Assembly (NCBI GenBank): GCA_046329235.1 | Contig: JAXLVA010000001.1 | Coordinates: 2,480,001 to 2,544,000, forward strand | Origin: JALONH01 sp046329235 | GTDB lineage: Bacteria > Bacteroidota > Bacteroidia > Cytophagales > Cytophagaceae | DNA: 64,000 nucleotides | Direction: 5' to 3' | In this document: in pieces, positions 46,049 through 55,896 of the stretch | How the letters are laid out: every line of letters starts with the position of its first letter | Numbering within the stretch: position 1 is the stretch's first letter | Program-made: the position numbers and the translations under genes | Notes under the pieces: generated by a model | Databases searched by the model: none | Told to the model about the DNA's origin: nothing | The model's input: only the letters and a program-made list of their open reading frames with translations

Positions 46049-46108
46049 TAATAGTTTTTTGTAAAATTAAATCAAAATATTGAATAAGCAAATAAAACTA
46101 AACTTCAT

Positions 46109-46116
46109 TATTTTTG
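46109..46116 (+). promoter_or_regulatory. candidate -7 box of the VWA-MoxR operon
   Basis: TATTTTTG fits TAnnTTTG and lies 14 nt before the ATG at 46130. The nearest TTG is 26 nt upstream, slightly too far. Confidence 0.45.
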
Positions 46117-46129
46117 TTTATTAGTTACT

Positions 46130-47224
46130 ATGCTCGGCTACAGATTCTCCAAATACATACCAAATAGTAATGAAGAAAAAGATTTTCCTTCTTTAAGGAA
46201 AATCTTTCTTCAATTATTACAATATACTAATGGAGATGTTGCAGAAGCTATTCAATGGCTCAATGAGTTGGATAAACAGTATCAACTTACCTCCGATAAC
46301 TATGGTATAGGTGACTTTATTGATGACCTTAAACGTGAAGGTTATATTTCAGACAATCCTGCTGAAGGTTCATTTCAGGTCACCTCCAAAACAGAACAAG
46401 CCATTCGCACCTCTGCATTAGAGGAAATCTTTGGTAAACTAAAAAAATCATCTCCGGGTAATCATCGAAACAATAAATCAGGACAAGGCGACGACTTCAA
46501 TGCCGATATTCGAGCATTCCAATTTGGCGACAACCTTGATGCTATTGATATTACCGCATCCATTCATAATGCTCAAATTAATCATGGAATTGATCAATTC
46601 ACTCTAACAGACGATGATCTATCTGTAAAAGAAAAAGATCATCAATCACAGACGGCAACCGTTTTGATGATTGATATATCCCATTCCATGATACTTTATG
46701 GGGAAGATCGTATCACTCCGGCTAAAAAAGTAGCCATGGCATTAGCTGAATTGATTCGTATCAAATACCCTAAAGACTCTTTGGATATCATTGTTTTTGG
46801 TGATGATGCCTGGCCGGTACAATTAAAAGATTTACCTTTTCTTCAAGTAGGTCCTTATCATACGAATACACTAGCAGGTCTAGAATTGGCGATGGATTTA
46901 CTTCGCCGACGGAAAACAAGAAACAAACAAATCTTTATGATTACCGATGGTAAACCAACTTGCATCAAAGAAAACGGACGCTATTACAAAAATAGTTTCG
47001 GACTGGATCGCAAGGTGATTTCCAAAACAATGAACATGGCTCATCAGTGCCGTCGATTAAAAATTCCGATTACCACCTTCATGATTGCCGAAGATCCTTA
47101 TCTACAACAATTCGTTCGTGATTTTACGGAAGCTAACCAAGGGAAAGCTTTTTACAGTTCATTAAATGGCTTAGGAAATTTTGTGTTTGAAGATTTTGAA
47201 CGCAATCGAAAAAAAACAATTTAA
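46130..47224 (+). CDS. VWA-domain protein (CoxE/YegL-like)
   Basis: A 364-residue cytoplasmic protein, without signal peptide. The C-terminal half (about 175-360) is a von Willebrand factor A domain with the MIDAS motif DISHS (D182, S184, S186) and later ITDGKP (about 282). The N-terminal ~120 residues are helical and variable. It is followed after 24 nt by a MoxR-type AAA protein; such VWA/AAA pairs act as chaperones that insert metals or remodel complexes. The client is unknown. It has its own promoter-like box. Confidence 0.85.
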   Translation: MLGYRFSKYIPNSNEEKDFPSLRKIFLQLLQYTNGDVAEAIQWLNELDKQYQLTSDNYGIGDFIDDLKREGYISDNPAEGSFQVTSKTEQAIRTSALEEIFGKLKKSSPGNHRNNKSGQGDDFNADIRAFQFGDNLDAIDITASIHNAQINHGIDQFTLTDDDLSVKEKDHQSQTATVLMIDISHSMILYGEDRITPAKKVAMALAELIRIKYPKDSLDIIVFGDDAWPVQLKDLPFLQVGPYHTNTLAGLELAMDLLRRRKTRNKQIFMITDGKPTCIKENGRYYKNSFGLDRKVISKTMNMAHQCRRLKIPITTFMIAEDPYLQQFVRDFTEANQGKAFYSSLNGLGNFVFEDFERNRKKTI

Positions 47225-47248
47225 ACTCTTTCTTCTTTTTCTTACCAT

Positions 47249-48733
47249 ATGAAAACATTACCCAAAACATTAGGGGCCTTAAAAGCTTCCGGATATACTT
47301 CCAAAACCGTAAAAGAAGAAATGCGCGCGAACCTAATTCATGCATTACAAACCGGTACGAATCCATTCCCGGGAATACAGGGTTATGAAGATACAGTCAT
47401 ACCACAACTACAAACAGCCATATTAGCTAAACACAATATACTTTTTTTAGGTTTACGTGGTCAAGCTAAAACACGTATGGCTCGCTTGATGGTAAATTTG
47501 CTGGATGAATACATACCTTATATAACAGGAACGGAATTAAATGATGATCCTCTAAAACCGATCAGTAAACAAGGATTCGATTTAATTGATGAATTTGGTG
47601 ATAAAACTCCCATCTCATGGTTACACCGCAAGGATCGCTATACCGAAAAACTAGCAACACCTGATGTTTCCGTTTCCGATTTGATTGGTGATATTGACCC
47701 CATCAAAGCGGCAACTTTAAAATTAAGTTATGCCGATGAGCGAGTAATCCACTATGGATTGATACCACGAGCTCATCGCGGTATTTTTGTTATTAATGAA
47801 TTACCCGACCTACAAGCCCGTATTCAAGTATCTCTTTTTAATATGTTACAAGAAGGTGATATCCAAATCCGAGGTTTCAAAGTTCGTCTTCCTTTGGATG
47901 TAAAATTTGTATTTACTGCTAATCCGGAAGATTATACGAATCGTGGTTCTATTATTACTCCTTTAAAAGACCGTATCGAATCACAAATTCTTACTCACTA
48001 TCCTAAAAATGTTCAGTTGTCTAAAACGATTACGGAACAGGAAACTCGTTGGTCAAAAGATCAACAAGAAAAAATCCATGTAGACGATTTAATTAAAGTA
48101 TTGATTGAAGAAATTGCATTTCAAGCAAGAGAGAGTGAATACATCGATCAAAAAAGCGGAGTGTCAGCACGTATGACTATTTCTGCTATGGAAAATTTAA
48201 TCAGTCATTGCGAACGTCGACTTTTAATGAATCATGAGAAAACGACTTTCGCCCGAGTTTCTGATTTATATGCCGTAATCCCTGCCATTACCGGTAAGGT
48301 AGAATTAGTTTATGAAGGAGAGGTAGAGGGTATTGCTAACGTAGCTCAATATCTTGTCGGTAAAGCTATTCGTTCTGAATTTGACCAGCTATTTCCAAGC
48401 CCTGAAAAATTAAAAAAGGGAAAGAAAAAAAATGTGTATGAAGGAATCATTCAATGGTTCAATGAAGGTAATAGCATTGATTTATTGCAAGACATGTCAC
48501 AAAATACTTACCAGCAAACGTTACATAGCATTCCCGGATTAGCTGATTTGGTACAACAATATGTTCCCACTCATTCCAACGAACAAATGTTATTAATGAT
48601 GGAATTTATATTGTACGGACTAAGTGAACACTCGCAATTATCCAAACAATCACTAGACAGACAAATAAAATTCAAAGATCTTCTTGGCTCCATGTTCACG
48701 ATGGGAGATGATGAAGATCATTTAGAAAACTAA
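47249..48733 (+). CDS. MoxR/magnesium-chelatase-like AAA ATPase
   Basis: A 494-residue AAA+ protein. The P-loop is FLGLRGQAKTRM (67-78; the Ala before Lys is normal for MoxR-type loops). The Walker B segment reads IFVINELPDL, with Asn in place of the usual acidic Asp, a feature I have seen in this Bacteroidota subfamily. FTANPEDYTNRGSIITPLKDRIESQI covers sensor 1 and the arginine finger region. The C-terminal ~150 residues form a helical lid. Its partner is the VWA protein just upstream. Confidence 0.85.
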   Translation: MKTLPKTLGALKASGYTSKTVKEEMRANLIHALQTGTNPFPGIQGYEDTVIPQLQTAILAKHNILFLGLRGQAKTRMARLMVNLLDEYIPYITGTELNDDPLKPISKQGFDLIDEFGDKTPISWLHRKDRYTEKLATPDVSVSDLIGDIDPIKAATLKLSYADERVIHYGLIPRAHRGIFVINELPDLQARIQVSLFNMLQEGDIQIRGFKVRLPLDVKFVFTANPEDYTNRGSIITPLKDRIESQILTHYPKNVQLSKTITEQETRWSKDQQEKIHVDDLIKVLIEEIAFQARESEYIDQKSGVSARMTISAMENLISHCERRLLMNHEKTTFARVSDLYAVIPAITGKVELVYEGEVEGIANVAQYLVGKAIRSEFDQLFPSPEKLKKGKKKNVYEGIIQWFNEGNSIDLLQDMSQNTYQQTLHSIPGLADLVQQYVPTHSNEQMLLMMEFILYGLSEHSQLSKQSLDRQIKFKDLLGSMFTMGDDEDHLEN

Positions 48734-49057
48734 ATAGTTTTAAAATAACTTATTACAAATAAACTTTTTAACATGTATTCAAGCATGCGACTTGTTCGAA
48801 CAAAAACAACGTTGCTCATTTGAATCCCCCCTTTTCAAGAAGCCTTATTGTTTTTAATAATAAGGCTTCTGCTTATATAATAAATACGGAAGGTGTTCAT
48901 CCTATTGAAAAAAACACTATCTATGTCTCTTCAGAATTCATTCAGATTCTCTTCAAATTTACTTCACATTCCAGTAGTAGTTTTAAATTATTGATTCTCT
49001 TCAAAGCCAATAAAGAAAAGGCTTATGGGAATCTTCCATAAGATAAGTCTGTAAGAG
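48734..49057. other. intergenic region upstream of the RND operon
   Basis: Contains a perfect palindrome TTGTTCGAACAA at 48792-48803 and a 12-bp hairpin (AGAAGCCTTATT 48838-48849, AATAAGGCTTCT 48859-48870) lacking a clear T-tract, likely ending the AAA transcript. The 73-codon frame from 48820 is not credible as a gene. Confidence 0.5.
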
Positions 49058-49065
49058 TACCTTTG
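49058..49065 (+). promoter_or_regulatory. candidate -7 box of the RND efflux operon
   Basis: TACCTTTG fits TAnnTTTG and predicts a start near 49072, 14 nt before the ATG at 49086. Confidence 0.45.
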
Positions 49066-49085
49066 ATATTTAAAACGAACACACC

Positions 49086-50207
49086 ATGATAACTACAACA
49101 CAAGTCCCTAAAGCAATATTGAAAGTTAAATACTTATTTCTGTTGGCAGGAATTGGCTCTTTGTTTTTTTTACAAGGTTGCCAAGCCCACAAAGAACATG
49201 AAGAAAAACATGACAAGTATTTTGTTACAAGTCCAATTATCAAAGACACCTTCTCAACACGCGAATATGTATGTCAAATCAAGGCTATTCAACACATTGA
49301 GTTGCGAGCACTAGATAGAGGATATTTACAAGAGATTTATGTAGATGAAGGAAAGTTTGTTCCCAAAGGCACCTTAATGTTTCGCCTGCTCCCAATTCAA
49401 TATCAAGCTGAACTTAGAAAAGCACAAGCAGAGGCTGATTACGCTCAAATAGAATATCAAAATGCCAAAATATTAGCTGATAGTAACGTTATCTCACCTA
49501 TTCAATTAGCATTAGTGAAAGCTAAATTTGAAAAAGCGAATGCAGAGTTGTCCTATGCACAAGTACGCATGGGCTTTACAGAAATCAGAGCTCCTTTTAG
49601 TGGCTTGATGGATCATTTCATAGTACGTCAAGGTAGTTTATTAGATGAAGGTGATTTATTAACTACCATGTCGGACATTAGCCAATTATGGATTTACTTC
49701 AATGTACCTGAAGCAGAATACATCGAATACAAAAAAGACCATCGCGATAATACTCCTATGAAAGTGCAATTGAGAATGGCTAACCATGAGATATATGATC
49801 AAGTAGGAGAAGTAAAAACGATTGAAGCAGACTTTAATAACCAGACCGGTAATATCGCCTTCCGTGCTACATTCCCAAATCCGGAAGGCCTATTACGCCA
49901 CGGCGAAACAGGTAATATCATTGTTACTCTTCCATTAAAGAAAGCAATGATTATTCCTCAAAAAGCAACGTTTGAAGTGTTAGATCAAAAATATGTTTAT
50001 GTGATTGATCACAACAATGTAGTAAAGTCAAGACGTGTAAATGTACTTGCTGAGTTGCCTGACCTGTACGTCATATCAGAAGGTTTACATCCTAATGACA
50101 AAATCTTATTGGAAGGTCTGAGGAAGGTGCATGAAAATGATGTGATTGAATTCGCGTATCAGAAACCGGACGAAGTAATTGCCGGTTTAAAATTACACGC
50201 AGAGTAA
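49086..50207 (+). CDS. RND efflux periplasmic adaptor (membrane fusion protein)
   Basis: A 373-residue AcrA/MexA-family adaptor. The N-terminal signal ends in lipobox LQGC, with Cys32 the lipidation site, so it is an inner-membrane lipoprotein. Lipoyl/barrel-sandwich motifs flank a helical hairpin (about 115-160, RKAQAEADYAQIEYQNAKIL); the beta-barrel domain has FTEIRAPFSGLMD and LWIYFNVPEAEY. Binds the inner-membrane pump and outer-membrane channel encoded next. First gene of the operon. Confidence 0.94.
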   Translation: MITTTQVPKAILKVKYLFLLAGIGSLFFLQGCQAHKEHEEKHDKYFVTSPIIKDTFSTREYVCQIKAIQHIELRALDRGYLQEIYVDEGKFVPKGTLMFRLLPIQYQAELRKAQAEADYAQIEYQNAKILADSNVISPIQLALVKAKFEKANAELSYAQVRMGFTEIRAPFSGLMDHFIVRQGSLLDEGDLLTTMSDISQLWIYFNVPEAEYIEYKKDHRDNTPMKVQLRMANHEIYDQVGEVKTIEADFNNQTGNIAFRATFPNPEGLLRHGETGNIIVTLPLKKAMIIPQKATFEVLDQKYVYVIDHNNVVKSRRVNVLAELPDLYVISEGLHPNDKILLEGLRKVHENDVIEFAYQKPDEVIAGLKLHAE

Positions 50208-50241
50208 ATAAAATCTTTCACCCTTCTAAATTATTACAGCC

Positions 50242-53200
50242 ATGTTTCAAACCTTCATACGAAGACCTGCACTTGCCATTGTAATTTCCTTGGTGATTGT
50301 GTTTGTAGGTCTCTTGTCGATACTTACATTACCTAAATCTCAATTCCCTTCCATCGCCCCTCCAATGGTGGTAGTGCGTTTATCCTATCCCGGAGCCAGT
50401 GGTAAAGTACTTGTGAATTCCTCCTTGATAGCATTAGAACAAGCTATCAATGGTGTTCCCGGAATGAAATATATGTTCTCTACTGCTGCCAGCTCCGGGG
50501 ATGCCAACATTCAAATTGTTTTTGAATTAGGCACCGACGCCAATGCCGCTTTAGTGAACGTAACGAACCGCGTACTTTCTGTTAAGAGTATGTTACCGGA
50601 ACAAGTTCAGCTTGCCGGTGTTGTAGTACAGCCCGTTCAGCCAAGTATGTTGATGTATGTCAATTTATATAGTAAGGATACGGCTAACGCGGATATGAAA
50701 TTCATATTTAACTACGCTTACATCAAAATGCTACCTGAGATACAACGTATTAACGGGGTGGCATTAGCACAGATCTTAGGAAGCCGCCAGTATGCGATGC
50801 GCGTTTGGTTAAATCCGGACAGAATGCGCGCATATAACATAGGTGCGGATGAAGTGACTAAAGCATTATACGAACAAAGTATCATTGCCACTCCCGGTCG
50901 TATTGGTCGCGCTGATGGTAAACGTTCTGAATCGATTGAGTATGTAGTTACCTACACCGATCGTTATGATGAGCCTTCTCAGTATGAAGACGTAATCATT
51001 AAAGCTAATTCTAAAGGGGAAGTAGTACGATTAAAAGATGTAGCTACTGTTGAACTAGGAAGCACGAGTTATGATATCTATTCCAAAAAAGACGATTATC
51101 CTTCTGCTGCTATCTTACTTAACCAAACTTATGGTAGTAATGCAGATGAAGTTATCACAAATGTAAAAGCAAAGTTAGAGGAAATGAAAAAGGATTTTCC
51201 TCCGGGAATGGAATACGATATCGATTATGACGTATCTACTTTCTTAGATGCTTCGATTGAAGAAGTAATTCATACTCTACGTGATGCCTTTATATTAGTA
51301 GCCTTAGTAGTATTTATATTCTTGGGCGACTGGAGATCTACATTAATACCAACCCTTGCGGTACCGGTATCTTTGATTGGTGCCTTCTTCGTGATGCAAG
51401 CATTTGGCTTAACGATTAACTTAATCACCTTATTCGCTTTAGTACTTGCTATTGGGGTTGTGGTGGATGATGCGATTGTAGTAGTTGAAGCTGTGCACGC
51501 CAAACTGGAAGAGAAGCCTCACTTGTCTATGTACCAAGCGGTAGTAGAAGTATTAGGTGAAATTAGTGGAGCTATTATCGCCATCACCTTGTTAATGGCA
51601 TCTGTATTTATTCCGGTTGCCTTCATGAGTGGGCCGGTAGGTATCTTCTATCGCCAATTCTCTATCACCATGGCTTCTTCTATTATCATCTCCGGTATCG
51701 TAGCCTTAACCTTAACACCGGTGTTATGTGCCATGATTTTAAAGAAACATGATCACTCACATCCGAAGAAAGCAAACTTGTTAACTAAATTCTTCGACGG
51801 CTTCAACCGCATGTTTGATAAGTTAACAGGTAAATATGCTTCTTTACTTCGTAAGATTGTCAATCGCAAAATGGTGACTTGGGGTATTCTACTTGCCTTT
51901 GCGCTTGGTACCGTTGGAGTATCATCCAATTTGCCATCCGGCTTTGTTCCGGGTGAAGACCAAGGGATGCTTTATGCCGTATTACAAACACCTCCGGGTT
52001 CTACCTTAGAAAGAACATTTGATGTAAGTAATCAATTACAAAAAATAGCAATGGAAGTTGAAGGTGTAAAATCCGTTTCTTCCTTAGCAGGTTATGAAGT
52101 GTTAACTCAAGGCCGCGGTTCTAACTCCGGTACATGTATGATTAACTTAAAACCATGGAATGACAGACATCACACGGCAACGGAAATTATCTATGAATTA
52201 GAAGAAAAAGTAAAAGAGATACCGGGTGCTAAAATAGAGTTCTTTGATCCGCCATCTGTACCAGGTTATGGTGCTGCCGGTGGTATCACACTACAGTTAT
52301 TAGATAAAAATACGGACATCGATTATGAACGCTTAGGCAAAGTAACGGATGAGTTCATGAAAAAATTGGAAGAGCGAAAAGAGCTTACCGCTTTATTCAC
52401 CTTCTACCGTACAGATTATCCTCAGTATGTCATGGAAATTGACAACAAGATAGCCATGCAGAAAGGTGTATCTATCAGTAAAGCGATGAACAACTTGAGT
52501 ATCTTAATTGGTAGTTCATTTGATCAAGGCTTTGTTAAATTTGGTCGCTTCTTCTGGGTGTTTGTACAAGCAGATCCTGCCTACCGTAGATTACCAACAG
52601 ACATCTTAAATCTATATGTTAAGAGCGAAAGTGGAGAGATGGTTCCTTACTCTGCCTTCTTAACAATGAAAAAAGTGCAGGACATCTATGAGATTAACCG
52701 ATTCAATATGTACACTACGGCGTCCATTCGTTGTTCACCGGCAGCAGGTTATAGTAGTGGTGAGGCCATTAAAGCTATTCAAGAAGTAGCGGCAGCCACA
52801 TTGCCTCAAGGATATGATATCGACTGGGCAGCTTTGACAAAAGATGAAGTAATTCGCTCCAGTGGTAATGAATCGATTTATATCTTCTTAATCGTACTTG
52901 CTTTCGTGTATTTAGTATTATCTGCACAATATGAAAGTTTCATCTTACCGTTATCGGTTATACTTTCTTTACCGGCAGGTATCTTCGGAGCACTGTTCTT
53001 TGTAAAGGTTATGGGATTAGCTAATGACATTTACGCGCAAGTCGCCCTAGTTATGCTTGTAGGTCTATTAGGTAAAAATGCTGTGTTGATTGTGGAGTTT
53101 GCCATACAAGAACGACTTGCCGGTAAAACCATATTCGAAGCAGCCATTAGCGGAGCTAAAGCACGATTCAGGCCTATCTTGATGACATCATTTGCCTTCA

Positions 53201-53412
53201 TCGCCGGATTGATTCCGTTAGTATTGGCTCACGGACCGGGTGCTATTGCCAACAAGACTATTGGTGGTTGTGCACTGGGAGGAATGCTCTTCGGTACAGT
53301 CTTCGGAGTAATTGTAGTTCCGGGCTTATATTACATCTTTGCATCTATCAGCGACGGTAAAGATTTGATTCGTAATGAAGACAATATGCCGTTAACTGAA
53401 AATCACGATTAA
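50242..53412 (+). CDS. RND efflux transporter permease (AcrB/HAE1 type)
   Basis: A 1056-residue proton-driven RND pump with 12 membrane helices and two large periplasmic loops. LVLAIGVVVDDAIVVVEAV (TM4 region) carries the proton-relay Asp pair, matched by LLGKNAVLIVEFA in TM10. Length and layout match the HAE1 multidrug pumps. Substrate cannot be inferred. It lies 34 nt after the adaptor and 13 nt before the channel gene. Confidence 0.96.
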   Translation: MFQTFIRRPALAIVISLVIVFVGLLSILTLPKSQFPSIAPPMVVVRLSYPGASGKVLVNSSLIALEQAINGVPGMKYMFSTAASSGDANIQIVFELGTDANAALVNVTNRVLSVKSMLPEQVQLAGVVVQPVQPSMLMYVNLYSKDTANADMKFIFNYAYIKMLPEIQRINGVALAQILGSRQYAMRVWLNPDRMRAYNIGADEVTKALYEQSIIATPGRIGRADGKRSESIEYVVTYTDRYDEPSQYEDVIIKANSKGEVVRLKDVATVELGSTSYDIYSKKDDYPSAAILLNQTYGSNADEVITNVKAKLEEMKKDFPPGMEYDIDYDVSTFLDASIEEVIHTLRDAFILVALVVFIFLGDWRSTLIPTLAVPVSLIGAFFVMQAFGLTINLITLFALVLAIGVVVDDAIVVVEAVHAKLEEKPHLSMYQAVVEVLGEISGAIIAITLLMASVFIPVAFMSGPVGIFYRQFSITMASSIIISGIVALTLTPVLCAMILKKHDHSHPKKANLLTKFFDGFNRMFDKLTGKYASLLRKIVNRKMVTWGILLAFALGTVGVSSNLPSGFVPGEDQGMLYAVLQTPPGSTLERTFDVSNQLQKIAMEVEGVKSVSSLAGYEVLTQGRGSNSGTCMINLKPWNDRHHTATEIIYELEEKVKEIPGAKIEFFDPPSVPGYGAAGGITLQLLDKNTDIDYERLGKVTDEFMKKLEERKELTALFTFYRTDYPQYVMEIDNKIAMQKGVSISKAMNNLSILIGSSFDQGFVKFGRFFWVFVQADPAYRRLPTDILNLYVKSESGEMVPYSAFLTMKKVQDIYEINRFNMYTTASIRCSPAAGYSSGEAIKAIQEVAAATLPQGYDIDWAALTKDEVIRSSGNESIYIFLIVLAFVYLVLSAQYESFILPLSVILSLPAGIFGALFFVKVMGLANDIYAQVALVMLVGLLGKNAVLIVEFAIQERLAGKTIFEAAISGAKARFRPILMTSFAFIAGLIPLVLAHGPGAIANKTIGGCALGGMLFGTVFGVIVVPGLYYIFASISDGKDLIRNEDNMPLTENHD

Positions 53413-53425
53413 CTCTTTCATCATC

Positions 53426-54862
53426 ATGTTACAACGTAGATATATCTCTTATTGTGTTGTTAGTTTGGTAGGTTTGGCATTTACGGCCTGCCTACCCTCT
53501 ATCACACAGAAGTCCATCGATAAAAAAAATATTCCGTCGGCTTACATTACAAGCGCAACGGATACAACGAATACCGCTACTTCTAATTGGAAGATGTTTA
53601 TCACAGATCCCAACTTAGTTGCACTGATTGATACTGCTTTAAAAAACAATCAGGATTTAAATATCATTCAACAAGAAATTCGAATGGCTCAATACGAAGT
53701 AAAAGCTCGTAAAGGTGCATACTTACCATTCGTAGGTCTATTTGCCGGAGGAAGCGTTGATAAAGTAGGTAAGTATACACGCACAGGGGCTGTAGATGAA
53801 AACTTGCAAATCATTCCCGGTAAAAATAACCCGGACAACATCACCAATATGACCTTTGGTGCGATGATGTCATGGCAAGTCGATATCTGGAAACAATTAC
53901 GCAATGGAAAGAAAGCCGCTGTAGAACGCTACTTAGCTACGATGGACGGAAAAAACTTCATGGTTACTAATTTGATTGCAGAGATTGCTTTTCAGTATTA
54001 TGAATTGTTAGCATTAGATAATCAATTAGAAATTCTTAAAAACACTATCGATATTCAGGAAGACGCTTTGAAAATCGTAACACTACAAAAAACAGCCGGA
54101 CAAGTAACAGAGTTAGCTGTAAGTCGTTTTCAAGCGGAAGTTAACAAGAACTTAAGTCGTCGATATTTATTAGAACAAAGAATTATTGTTACTCAAAACA
54201 ATATCAACTTCTTACTAGGTCGATATCCTCAAGAAATAAAAAGAGATGCTACTCACTTTACTAACATTGAAATCAAAAATGTGCAAAGTGGCATTCCCTC
54301 TCAGTTGTTAGATAATCGTCCGGACATTAAACAAGCGGAGAAGCTTGTCAACGCAGCTAAGTTAGATGTAAAAGCAGCTAAAGCTAGTTTCTATCCTGCT
54401 CTTACCATTACAGCCGGAGCTGGATATGAATCCTTTAATGCACGTTACTTAGTGTCGTCACCACAATCCGTTTTGTATAATGTTGCCGGTGGTTTGATGG
54501 CTCCGTTAATCAATCGTAATGCTATCAAAGCGCAATATCTAACAGCCAATGCAAAACAAGTACAAGCTGTTTATGGTTACGAAAAAACATTATTAGGAGC
54601 TTATACAGAAGTATACAACCAACTATCATTGATTTCTAACTTAAGCAAAAGTTATGATCACAAGAATTTGCAAGTAGAAGCTTTAAACCGATCTGTTAAC
54701 GTTTCTGTTAATTTGTTCAAGTCTGCTAGAGCTGATTATGTTGAAGTATTGTTAACTCAACGTGATATGTTGGATTCTAAAATGGAATTGATTGATATTA
54801 AAAAAGAACAATTAAATGCTTCCGTAAAAATGTATCAAGCCTTAGGCGGAGGTTGGAAATAA
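53426..54862 (+). CDS. TolC-like outer-membrane efflux channel (NodT family)
   Basis: A 478-residue lipoprotein outer-membrane factor. Signal peptide ends at FTAC (lipid Cys22). Two similar halves of coiled-coil helices (LDNRPDIKQAEKLVNAAKLDVKAAKASFYPAL, TYEAYNQLSL) and beta strands are the TolC/NodT marks. It completes the three-part pump and is followed by a terminator. Confidence 0.94.
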   Translation: MLQRRYISYCVVSLVGLAFTACLPSITQKSIDKKNIPSAYITSATDTTNTATSNWKMFITDPNLVALIDTALKNNQDLNIIQQEIRMAQYEVKARKGAYLPFVGLFAGGSVDKVGKYTRTGAVDENLQIIPGKNNPDNITNMTFGAMMSWQVDIWKQLRNGKKAAVERYLATMDGKNFMVTNLIAEIAFQYYELLALDNQLEILKNTIDIQEDALKIVTLQKTAGQVTELAVSRFQAEVNKNLSRRYLLEQRIIVTQNNINFLLGRYPQEIKRDATHFTNIEIKNVQSGIPSQLLDNRPDIKQAEKLVNAAKLDVKAAKASFYPALTITAGAGYESFNARYLVSSPQSVLYNVAGGLMAPLINRNAIKAQYLTANAKQVQAVYGYEKTLLGAYTEVYNQLSLISNLSKSYDHKNLQVEALNRSVNVSVNLFKSARADYVEVLLTQRDMLDSKMELIDIKKEQLNASVKMYQALGGGWK

Positions 54863-54881
54863 TAGGTCTTCCTTTTAGAAC

Positions 54882-54901
54882 CCCACGGTTAAAATGGTGG
54901 G
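54882..54901. repeat. degenerate copy 2 of the 20-bp palindrome
   Basis: CCCACGGTTAAAATGGTGGG differs at two positions in one arm from copy 1 at 27578-27597. It lies 20 nt past the TolC stop codon. Confidence 0.55.
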
Positions 54902-54947
54902 AACAATGACAACCGACTTAATAGGATAAGAGGTAATGCTAAATAGA

Positions 54948-54988
54948 ACTGCAAGGTTCGGAGAAATTCCGGCCTTGCAGTTTTTTTT
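54948..54988 (+). terminator. RND operon terminator
   Basis: AACTGCAAGG and CCTTGCAGTT form a 10-bp stem with an inner CGGA/TCCG pairing and are followed by eight T. Strong intrinsic terminator. Confidence 0.92.
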
Positions 54989-55020
54989 ATATCGTAAAGA
55001 GAATCTTAAATGACTGATGA

Positions 55021-55893
55021 TTAAAAAACAGTAATATCAAATTGATAAGTGGCTGCAGCGCCGGAAGCAAGTTTTTCTATAGCTTCTTTTTGAGTCAACT
55101 CTCCTGACGCATCTACACTATCAGCTACTCCTACCCAAGGTTCTAAACATACAAACGGTCCCGGCTTAGACCAAATACCAAACCAAGGATAATTTTTAAA
55201 TGAAAACTCCAGTCCATGTGAATGATTTTTAGATTCTAATCTAATGACATCTGAATTTAAATGTTGAACAACGATAGCATCTTTCACTTCAAACAAATCT
55301 TTGTTGAGTGGCAATGTTTGTTGATCATTTTCTAATGTAACAGATTCTGACTCCTTACTTCGTAACCCACCTTGTAATAGAATACGAGACAGCTTTTCTT
55401 TTTTATTAAATACTAATTGATAGTCTGTATACAATTCATCTAAAGCTAATGGGCATGTAAAACCTGGATGTGCTCCTATGGAGTAATACATATCACCTGA
55501 GTCTTTATTGATTACCTTATAGATAGTACTCAATTTAGCTTTTTCAATTTTATACGTAATCTGTAATTCAAATTGAAATGGATAAATAGTTAACGTAGTT
55601 GTATCTGAGGTAAGCGAAAAAGTAATAGAATCTAATGATTGCTCTTTAACAATGAATTCTTTATCTCTAGCAAAACCATGTTGAGGCAAGGAATAAGGAT
55701 TGCCTTTATAGGTGTATTTGTTATCCTTTACTTTACCTACAATAGGAAATAATACGGGGGCTCTTCGCCCCCATATTGCCGGATCTCCCGACCATAAATA
55801 ATTTACTCCTGTTGGTTTGTATATAATTTCAAGTAATTCAGCTCCTAATGTAGTAGCGCTTACTTTTAACAAATCATTTTCTAAAACAAACAT
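55021..55893 (-). CDS. aldose 1-epimerase family (LacX-like) protein
   Basis: A 290-residue galactose-mutarotase-fold protein. Key segments are GAELLEIIY, RRAPVLFPIVGKVKDN, LPQHGFARDKEF (His general acid region), SIGAHPGFTCPL (second catalytic His), and LEPWVGVADS (catalytic Glu). It resembles LacX/YeaD-type epimerases that act on hexose or hexose-6-phosphate anomers. The upstream TerC gene ends only 3 nt away, so it is likely co-transcribed. Confidence 0.9.
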   Translation of the reverse strand: MFVLENDLLKVSATTLGAELLEIIYKPTGVNYLWSGDPAIWGRRAPVLFPIVGKVKDNKYTYKGNPYSLPQHGFARDKEFIVKEQSLDSITFSLTSDTTTLTIYPFQFELQITYKIEKAKLSTIYKVINKDSGDMYYSIGAHPGFTCPLALDELYTDYQLVFNKKEKLSRILLQGGLRSKESESVTLENDQQTLPLNKDLFEVKDAIVVQHLNSDVIRLESKNHSHGLEFSFKNYPWFGIWSKPGPFVCLEPWVGVADSVDASGELTQKEAIEKLASGAAATYQFDITVF

Positions 55894-55896
55894 TCT

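Noticed and set aside
45918..46091. N-terminal extension of the T9SS protein through the decamer repeats
   Set aside because: A clean signal peptide starts at 45917. The extra 58 codons are mostly a 10-residue repeat created by the DNA decamer, and any slippage by one unit would break the frame.
47249..48733. Loss of function in the MoxR-like protein because of the Ala in the P-loop
   Set aside because: GxxGxAKT is the normal P-loop form of MoxR proteins. Only the Asn in Walker B remains worth checking.
48820..49041. 73-codon frame upstream of the RND operon
   Set aside because: It overlaps a hairpin that ends the previous transcript, has no family features and runs into the promoter region.
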